Assembly (NCBI GenBank): GCA_026225945.1
Contig: JAMJFZ010000107.1
Span: forward strand, 45,560,501-45,624,500
DNA length: 64,000 bases
Reading direction: 5' to 3'
From: Cricetomys ansorgei
Lineage: Eukaryota; Chordata; Mammalia; Rodentia; Nesomyidae
Shown: one piece after another, positions 21,801 through 31,649 of the stretch
Layout: the number at the start of each line of letters is the position of its first letter
Numbering within the stretch: the first letter of the stretch is position 1
Notes under the pieces: model-generated
Told to the model about the DNA's origin: nothing
Database searches by the model: none
Seen by the model: the letters and a program-made list of their open reading frames with translations, nothing else
Made by a program: the position numbers and the translations under genes

Positions 21801-22084
21801 TTTCAATCTTCTGGGTTGCACTTCCTCAAACATGTTTTCATTTTTTTCTTTAGCTTCCTTGAGTTTCACAGTCACAGTCATGTGTCCTACACTCTTTGTG
21901 TCATAGCTCCTTAGGGACATCGGTTTCTTAGTTCTTGTTAAATAAACTTGGGTTTGGGATTAGGGCAGAATTTTCAAAAGTTTCTGAAATGGCTGTAAAC
22001 ATGTTTCTCCTATTTGGTACTATTTGTACAAGGGACATTCTCAGAATTGATGATTATAAAATCAAAATATTGATATAACTGGGC

Positions 22085-22250
22085 ATCATGGTACTCATTT
22101 ACAATCCCAGAACTTGAGAGGTGAGGCTAGAGGATCAGGAGTTCAAGGGCAGCCTAAGCTATATAGCAAGTTTGAAGACAGCCTGGGCCACATGAGCTTC
22201 TAAAAAAAAGAAAAAGCAAAAAACCCCAAATAAATAAATTAATAAATACA
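22085..22250 (+). repeat. B1-type SINE
   Basis: GGATCAGGAGTTCAAGGGCA and GACAGCCTGGGCCACATGAG, then an A-rich tail. Confidence 0.65.
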
Positions 22251-22562
22251 TAACTAGATAAACTCTGAAAAACATTGAACTTCCTCTAGTCCTGCAGGAT
22301 TAAGATTTATTCCTTATGTAAAAGCAAACAAGCACATTCATTTTGTTAATATGAAATTTTGTTTTCATCTTTCATAAATGGTAAAATTGTATGTATGGTA
22401 AAGAACTTTTTAAACACATTTTTAAAAATGATTTATCATCAGTAAATGTTTGATTTGCATATCTATCTTATGTACCTATCTTCCCATGGCCATACAATTT
22501 CTTGGGTGAGACAGGTTTGCAAAGTAGAAAAAAGTTAAGAAGCCCCAATCTAAAATCAAAAC

Positions 22563-22599
<37 letters not shown>

Positions 22600-23550
22600 T
22601 AAAGTCACTATGATCACAAAGCAATATGAAGCAGAGTAAGCTGAAATTAATAATTAGGAGGAACACACACACACAGATACAAGCACACATGATTTCATCT
22701 GGCATACACATTTGTAAGTTGTTTGTAGAGAATCAGCTTTATTTCTCCAGATGGCAACACTCACTTGTCCTAAACCATTTGTTGGGCAATCTATCTTTTC
22801 CAGACTGATATTAAATGTCAATTATATATTTAAAACTAAACTTTCATACAAGATATTCTCCAAATAAGCTCAATCCAAACCAATGGTCCCCAATATGCAA
22901 GGCCTTATTAGATCTTTGAAGTATTTTGTTTTTTGTTTTTTTTTTGTCTTCTAATGTTTCAACATTAGCTACATCTGGGTGACAATTGTCTTCATGGACC
23001 TCTGGGAATAACCATAGCAATACCTCTCCACAGTGGTGAGACTGCAGAGGAAGATACTTGATGTTGATCTCAGGAGTCATGATAGTCAACACAGAGTCTT
23101 GAGGTGTCATGGAGGATATTTTAGGATGGCTGGGTCATTCTGTGAATTCAGCTCATCTCTGAAGTGAACCTATCCAGTGTGTTTAGAGAAATAATAAAGT
23201 CTGCATTCCTAAGAAAGAATCGAGTCAGTTGGTGTCACCCTCATGCCTTAATGACAGCTGTCCACTTTACTTCTGATACCACCAGAGACAACTCATTTCA
23301 TTGAGACAACTGGAATTCTTAAAATGTAAAGTCAATAAACAAGATCTGTTGTGTGCTGACCAAAGAGAGTCAGTGGAGTAGGAGTCTCAGCTTCATATCC
23401 TGATTTGACCTAAGCATGGAGGTTCATGCTCGACAAGTTATTATATTTACTTCTTCTAAAAGCTAATTTGGGTGTAAGATCTTACTTCCAACCAAGTAGA
23501 AGAATGCAGCTCTACAGTCATATGACTGTTTCTTTGTTCATTTAAAACAT
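22251..23550. other. Largely unique block with a (TA)n
   Basis: A TA/GTA dinucleotide tract lies at 22562-22601. No exon or other element is recognised in the remaining 1.2 kb. Confidence 0.4.
22562..22601. repeat. (TA)n microsatellite
   Basis: Alternating AT with one GTA interruption; self-complementary. Confidence 0.9.
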
Positions 23551-23554
23551 TTGT

Positions 23555-23690
23555 TTTTAATATTTTGAGATAGAGTCTCACTATGCTGCAGGCTGGTCTG
23601 GCCTGGACCTTGCCCTGTAGCTCAGGCTGGCCTATAACTAGCATTCAGCCTCCTGGATGCTAGAATTATGGACATGGTTCATCACATCTC
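23555..23690 (-). repeat. B1 SINE with a duplicated segment
   Basis: Two GGCTGG-type motifs (CAGGCTGGTCTGGCC and CAGGCTGGCCTATAAC) are followed by AGCCTCCTGGATGCTAG. Confidence 0.6.
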
Positions 23691-25530
23691 ATTTGAAACC
23701 TTCTTATACATGTTAGTCCCTTGATATGTGGGATGGGTCAGAGATGAAGAAGACACAGTTATTATGTTTGAAGAGTATAAAAGACAGTCATTTGTTTGGA
23801 AGAATGAAGTAAGAACAGTAGTGTGAGCTGAAGGCAGAACATGTCAGCCTCCTAATTCCAAATTGGAATGTGGGCTCTATGATGTGCTCCAACTCAACTG
23901 TGAGACTTCTCCTAATGACTCCTAGTTTGGGATGTGAATTACATTGAATTGTGGTGGCATAAGTCCTCTTTTTCCATGCTGGCATTTAATTTAGAGTTAT
24001 TACAGATTTATTTTTTTGGAAGACTTTTCCTAATGACTCATTTCCTAACAGCTGTTGTGAAGCTGTGGCCGTGTAGCAGCCTAGAAATCACTCAAGCCAC
24101 AGTCCTTTTGTGGTTCCTTACTGACGCCACCTCTCTTCCTATGTAGAACAGCACAACTCTCTGATGGTTTTGTTTAAATTTTCATCCTAATTTTTGAAAA
24201 TGGTGTACAAGTGACACATGTTTAAAACTTTTGAATCAATGTCTTCACTCTTGATCTTCACCAACAGGCCAAGAAGTGATAGATTAATGACTTCAGAAAG
24301 GTGAGTTTTGGCTAATGAAGGTTAAAGATGAGACAAGACCTGATACTCTATTGGAGAGGAGTGGAAAAGGAGGATAAATTCTTAAAAGTCAGGACAAAAG
24401 GCTAATGGGATAACTTGGGTAATAGAGACTTGTAGATGGTTGCCAAGTTGGATAGCAATAGGCCAAGAATATAAACATGGGATGGTGAACTGAGTTGAGC
24501 TTGAGATACACTTTCTAGCAAAGTATGAAAGGAGGGCATGACAAGGATGACTCATGGTCATATGACATTGTGAGTTTATAGCACTTGACAATAATCATAG
24601 AGGTCTCTGTACATAAATCACTGTACCATACATTTACTTTTTTATACATAGAAAGAAAAATGTCTGCCCACTCACTCAATATCTGTCAAGTAAGAATTGA
24701 AAGAGGAGAAGGCAGTTTGAAACTGACTAGTTTGAACATTTCTGGAAGGTGAAAATAAGCAAACAAAATTATATCTATACCAAGACATAGTTATTTCTAT
24801 CCATTCCATAGTGCAATGATCCTCTTAGGAGTATCACTTGAATTGCTTTTCATTATGGCAGATGGGTGGGCATCATGACCTTTCAGGGCAGAATGACAAG
24901 CATAACTGTTAATTCATTGTATTTCTAAGATCATGGAATAGTTCAGTGGTATAGTTCTTTCTATGTTGGGATGAATAAGATCAAACAAATGTACAAAGTA
25001 CTTGGTTACCACACTGAAAACTTAAGTTTTGGTCAAGCAGAGAAAAGGGTTTAAGAAGAAAAAGAATATATGTTTTAGCTTTCTCTTTCCCATCTAGTAT
25101 TCTCAAGTGCAGTCACCAGAAGGATTTAGACTACATTTCCTATTCAGGTATCAGAGGCTGCCATAGTCTCTGTGCTGATTGACACTAAGTAATTAATCTT
25201 CAGAGCCCCAAACCTATGTGTTTAAATGGTTTCATGGTGCTGTTTATATACAGGAACTAACTCAGAAATCCCAACTCTATGGAATCCTCAGTATCTAGTA
25301 TGTGGCATGCATAGAAAGAGATTCAATAAAAATTCGGGGTTGATGATGAGTCAGAGCACAAGAATTCCACATTAAGTCACAATTGGCTTTGTGCTGGAGA
25401 GCACATACCATTTGGTGTAATCAGGCACAGAGAATAGAACAAGCGTTTCTTGTAATAACAACACAGCACCCGATTGAACAGTTGTGACCAAAGAGAACTT
25501 CTATAATCCCAGACGTACATCCACGAGAAA
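23690..25530 (+). other. Triml1 upstream region, probable promoter side
   Basis: Mostly unique AT-rich sequence with no CpG island and no convincing TATA box before the start codon. A sequence at about 25296-25335 resembles the 3' end of a MIR (ATTCAATAAA). Any promoter or 5' non-coding exon is expected here but I cannot place it. Confidence 0.4.
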
Positions 25531-25938
25531 ATGTCCACTGCAGATTTGATGGAGAACCTTAGGGAAGAACTCACCTGTTTCATCTGCTTGGACTACTTCA
25601 GCAGTCCAGTGACCACTGAGTGTGGGCATAGCTTTTGTCTGATGTGTCTCCTCAAGAGCTGGGAGGAGCACAACACACCTTTATCTTGTCCTGAGTGCTG
25701 GAGGACTTTGGGAGCGCCTCATTTCCAAGCCAATGAGCGGCTGGGGAGACTGGCTAGCATTGGCAAGCTGCTGCGATCCCAGGTGCTGCAGAATGAGGAT
25801 GAGCAGAGCAGCTGTGGAAGAACGCCAGGAGCTAGTAGGGTGTTCTCTGATGATGAGCAGAGTGTGATTAATTTCTCAACACAAAGTCATGGGATGAACA
25901 GGGCATGTTTCTCAAGTGAGTCTGAGGAGCAACACAAA
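25531..25938 (+). CDS. Triml1: Triml1 coding exon 1 (RING and linker)
   Basis: Encodes residues 1-136. It contains the whole RING and a linker with two SDDEQ/EDEQ-like acidic patches. The donor is AAA followed by GTAAGT at 25939; reading through adds only Val-Ser and a stop, which supports splicing here. The intron is phase 0. The 5' untranslated part was not delimited and may include an upstream non-coding exon. Confidence 0.93.
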
Positions 25939-27002
25939 GTAAGTTGAGTCACTCAGTATCAACCTAGAATACAGAACTAGTCCTATCCCTTAGTTCTCTG
26001 CTGGTCATAACCATGGGCACATATCTTTAGGTAACATACCACACAGTAGCTTGGATCTTGCTTCCCCTCAACCCTTTCTTTGAGAGTCTCAGTCATCTTC
26101 CAGTGACTCATTTTCCTGATCTTTCTACCACTGGGTACTCTGCTGCTTGCCAAGGGTTTTGTTTCTATTGCAGGAAAAACTCAAGGATATCATAAATCTT
26201 TTACGTAAAAAGAAAAAGGAAGCTCAGGCCATACTGAACCATGAGAAGGAGCGGGTGATGCTGTGTAAGGTCAGTGTCTGTCTAACACTTGGTCTTGTGT
26301 ATGAGGTGCCTGGTAAAGTGTAAGGGGAAAGGACCATTTTGAGTTCTGTCATAGACAGGTCCTTGCTTTTGGGCTACCCACCTCTCAGGGCTCACTCATC
26401 ATAGGTATATTTGTTTTCCTTCTTTATCCTCCTTGGCCAAGAACTATGATGAAGCTGGTTATATTATTTAAAATACAAATAAAGATTTGCAAGATAGGAC
26501 AGAAACCAGTTTTAAAAACTAGTCTCTCAGATGTCCTGGGAGAAATTGCATGGAAATTTAAAACAAGTAAAGAGGAAGGGACAATAATGGCAAAATAATA
26601 GATTGAATCATACTGGAACCAATGCCTAAGGTTAGTCACAGATTGAGACTTGAATTGCCTAGCAGATAAAGTAAAGATTTAACGTATGTTTAATATGGCA
26701 CAACCAATGTAGATACTAGGCCCAGGAGGTAACACAGTGGGCAAAAGCACTTCCCATGCAAGCCTGGTGACCCAAGTTTAGATATCTAGAACCCACATAA
26801 AAGCCAGAAGGACAAATGTCTGTAGTCATTTGTGACCCCTACCAGGAAATAGGAGGCAGAGATATGATAATTCCCAGAAGATCACAGGCAGGGTAGCCTG
26901 GTATACATAGAAGTGAACAAGGAGACCTTGTCTCAAACAAGGTCAAAGGTGAAGACCAATGACACCTAAGATTGTCTCATGGTCTCCCGCACATATGCTG
27001 TG

Positions 27003-27044
<42 letters not shown>

Positions 27045-27787
27045 TCTACAAGCTCCAACACATTCAATGAATATCTGAGTCTCCCAATAGTCTGAGGAAT
27101 TTTGTTTGTTTGAGACAGGCACTCCCTATGTAGCCCAGGATAGCCTTTAATTTCTGATCCCTCTCCCCAGCCTGATCATCTTAAGTGCTGGGACTGTATG
27201 TGTGGCATACCACCATTCATGGAAGACACTGAGTTTTTATCTGTTTTTTGTTTTTGTTTTTTGTGAGGCAGAGTCTATGCTGTACGATTGGTTAAGAACT
27301 CACTATGTAGATGAACAGACTGGCCTCAAATTTGCATCTACCCTCCTGCCTCTGTCTCCTGAATGCTGGTTTTACATGTGCCACTGTGCCAGCTTAGACC
27401 TAGAATTCAGTGCAACTCTTCGTAATGTAATCATAGTATGTGATCCAAATACCAAATGTACACATACATCATTCACAGTTTTTCTCCTTTTAAATTTCAG
27501 TTCATTTTCATAATTTTTCTCCTTTTTCTTTTAATTTTAATTTCAAAACTTTTCCTCTTTTAATTTTTCTTTTCTATCAGTGCCGATTACTACACATCAT
27601 GCTTTTTGATTTTTTAAATGGTTTCTTTCAGTAGCAATGACAGCTTTTAGATTACAAAATCAGATTTTTGTTGACTATTGGGTATATACACACCTTTCAG
27701 AATTTAACTCCTCATCCATTTTGTTAATATAAAATATTCATTATAGGAGTGCTTCTGCTGCTAATGTGTGCATGTGTGCATGTGTGC

Positions 27788-27829
<42 letters not shown>

Positions 27830-30800
27830 TCTCGAATTTATGTGCACATGTGATAGCAGGAGGAGACGAAGACTTGTAAGCAGGTCGTTGTGTCTGAATA
27901 TATGAAGATGCACCAGTTCCTGAAGGAAGAGGAACAGCTCCAGCTTCAGCTGCTGGAGAAGGAGGAGAAGGAGAACATTAAGAAACTGAGGGAAAATGAG
28001 ATCCATCTGACCCAGCAAGTCAGACGCCTTAGCAAGATGATCGGGCGGATAGAGTCTACCTGTCAGAACTTGACTTTAGAGTCTTTTGAGGTGAGGCAAA
28101 AATTCATGAGGACATTAGGAAAAGTAGACATTTCACAAACAAGTTCAAACTCAGCTTTGTCTAGTAACACATTATTTATTTGTAAGCTACTGGGCATGGC
28201 CAACTGAATCTTCTTAAAGATCTGATGACCAAGCTTGAGTGACTATAGCTTGCAGGTGCCCATCATCTACAAAATGGACCTGGGTAGCAAATATTTAATA
28301 ATCAGATTTGTAACAGTTAAGGAGATCTGCTTGCCCTACAGCAAACAGGTGGCAGAACATGTAAGCTCTGTGCACCAAGGCTACTGAACTTTTCATAGGA
28401 CTGACTTCAACTTCAGGTCTCATTAATGATCAGGCTTCACAGAGTGTTGTCTAATTTTCTGTTTTCTGAACGAATTAATGACATTAAAAAACCTAACATG
28501 GGCTTGGTCTCAGCTCTCACTGGGTCATTTTTCTTTGCTCATCTCTGGTCCTCTGGTACATAAGGCTAATATTCTGCTTCATTTTGAACAAGGGAAGAGG
28601 GCTTAGGAGCCCCCAGTCTGAGCATCTTGAGACAGTTAATGGTTGCTGGGGGTGGGAGAGACATTTTTATTTTTAGTGATGTAGCCACTGGTAAGCAGCC
28701 CACGTTTCGTAAATAATCCCTTACTCATGCCCCCGTAGATAACCCTAATTGAACTCATTGGGTCATCAAAAAGATAAACAAGTCATGTGAGTAGAATTGG
28801 GAGCATGTTGGGGAGAGAAAGAGGATTAATAAGAGTGGGAAGAGTACAAGATCACAATACATTATGTACATATATGAATCGGGATGAAACCCATTATGCA
28901 TAATGAATATATGCTAATAATAGAAGCTAAAATGCATTTATAAAAAGACACTTTAAGAGCCAGGAAAAGGTTGCTGAGTGGGGAAAGGTGATTGCAGTCA
29001 AGGCTAACAACCTGGATTATCTCCCTGCCTGGGATCCACGTGGTATAAGAGGACAGACTCCCCATTGATGGCCTCTCACTCCCATATTCCTGCTGGGTCA
29101 AAGTGCATTCCCTACACTTTACAAATAAGTTGTTAATTTTTGAAAAATTAAAAGCATGGATGTGGAAAAAAAAAAGCAAACTATTCTCTGGTTAGTGTGA
29201 GAAACATCTCATGTTCATCAAAAACTATCCCTAGAAGCTGGGGCTTTATTCTCCTGCCCTGTCTCTGTTACACCCTTTCAAGGTATGCTAGGATTATGGA
29301 AGGAGATAGTTTGAAACTAGCAAAAGATTGTAGTAAAAATGGATTCAGTGTTTGCTATTCAAGATGAGCAGATAGTAACCTTCTTTTCTTTATATCCATA
29401 GGAAATCAGAGGATCCATGGATCGGTATGTTTCCATCATGACTCCATTGCATAGCGCATATGGATATCTGGGTGTCAATGAAATTGTGATGATGAGGGGA
29501 TGAGTACATGTATGTTGTTGGGGATTGATGATATGCATCCCCAAATTGGATCAGGCCCCGTAGTATGTATCAAGGAGAGAATGAGGCTCTCTTTTCTCTT
29601 GGAAGGTGTGAGTCACTGTTGCTGCAGTGTCCGGAGACCACCATCACGGAACTGAGCCTGTGTCGCATCACTGGGATGAGGGAGATGCTGAGAAAATTTA
29701 GCAGTAAGTCCACCCCCTTGTCTCATCTCCAGGGATTTCCATAGCTAAGTTCAGCACATGTTATGGGCACCACTGACCACTGAGCTCCTGGGCTGCTCCT
29801 TCTGGCATAAAATATTCTCCTGACATAAGGCTCCCAGTTACAGTATCCTGAGCCAAATCTAAGCACCATGTTGCAAACACTGCCTATGCTTCAGCCAAGA
29901 GGCAGGGAGCCTTATTTGAGGTTCTGTCAGGCTCTGCTTGTTATCAAAGGGCCCTGGTCCTGTCTTTATTGCCCTGTTCTGTAATATCTATATAGCATGT
30001 ACAGCACACACTCCCCAGCAACCCTTACACAGAGGTTCCTGCTTTGTCAACTCTTCCTGTTAGGATAAAAGTTACATTCAATTCTTTTGGTTTAATTGTT
30101 GTGTGCTGGCAGGCAGTGGGGATGGTTGTAGTACAGGTGGGTACATGTGTGTGAGTGCACACATGTGTGTGCAGGTGTATGTGCCATTCGATAGGTAGAG
30201 AGGTCGAAGGACAGCTTTGGTGTTAGTTTTTGACTTTGCTTTATCTGATTCAGGCCTTTCTGTTTGTCATACCCAGACACTTTGGGAATACATGCGAATA
30301 AAAACTGAATAAACTGGATTGTTATCTGGGATGGGAAACTTACACCATTGTTCAAAGATGGGGGTATGTAAAGCTTGATGCATATCGGGGTTGAGGGGTC
30401 CTGATGTTGCGAGGTGCATTGTTTGGAAAGGGATGTATTCACATTATAGGAACTAGAAGGCTAAGTACATTATTACAAGAGGTTGTGTATGACAATAACT
30501 CAAAATGAAATGGAGTGCCAAACTGAACTACCTCCTGTGCTTGCCTGCCTCAACGGGGACAAATGATCTCATCTGGGGTCAGTGAGAGTTTGAGGCCTCT
30601 CACGTGACCTCCTCCCAGGTGGGTGGGATTGAGCAGCAATATGAATTTCAGAGTGTTTTGACCCATAGTAGGTGTTATATGGTGCTTGGGATTGAATTTG
30701 GGGCTTTGTACATGTCAGGCGGGCTTTCTATGAACAGTGCTATATCCCCAACCCTTCTTTCAAATTTGTTTGTTTGTTTGTTTGTTTATTTATTTATTTA

Positions 30801-31603
30801 TTTATCTATTGAGACAGGGTTTCTCTGTTGTAACTCTGGATGTCCTGTAACTCACTCTGTAGACCAGGTTGGCCTCAATCTCAGAGATCTGCCTGCCTCT
30901 ACTTTCTGAGTGCTGGGATTAAGATGTGTGCCACCACCCACTCAGCTTTTTTAAAATAAATATTTATTATTAACTATCTGTATATTTGTCTGTGAGTGCA
31001 CATGAGTTTGGTACCCAAGGGAGCCAGAGGTGTCAGATCCCCTGAGATGCTATTACAGGAAGTTTTGAGTCATCAGACATGAGTGCTAGGAATCTAACTC
31101 TGGTCCTCTGGAAAGAGCATTGTATGCTTTTAACCCTGGAGCCATCTCTCTTGTTATTTATGAGACAGAGTCTTGCTATGTAGTCCAGGCTGGTCTCAAA
31201 GCTATGGTAATCTTCCTACTTCAGCCTCTCAAGTACTGGGATTACAGTCCTGTATCACCTTGTCTGGGTTAATTGTGAAAATTAATTTATTGTTATCATC
31301 ATTATCATTATCATCATTGTCTTTATTATCATTACAACTATTATTACAGCACTGGGGATTGATCCCAGAGCCTTGTAGATGCTAGGCAAGTACTCTACCC
31401 TTTGGTTATGTCTCCATATAAAATATTAAATTATTATTACTTGTGATAATTGAGAAAAAGTCTCATGGAGCCCAGGCTGGCCACCAATTCACTATGTAGC
31501 TAAAGATAACCTTAAACTTCTACTCCTTTTGCCTCCACCTCCTGAATGCAGAAATTACAGGCATGTGGCCACCACACACACACACACACACACATACATA
31601 CGT

Positions 31604-31649
<46 letters not shown>

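Noticed and set aside
1..25530. Search for Triml2 or Zfp42 exons upstream of Triml1
   Set aside because: No RING, SPRY or C2H2 zinc-finger coding segment was seen; if syntenic they lie outside the window.
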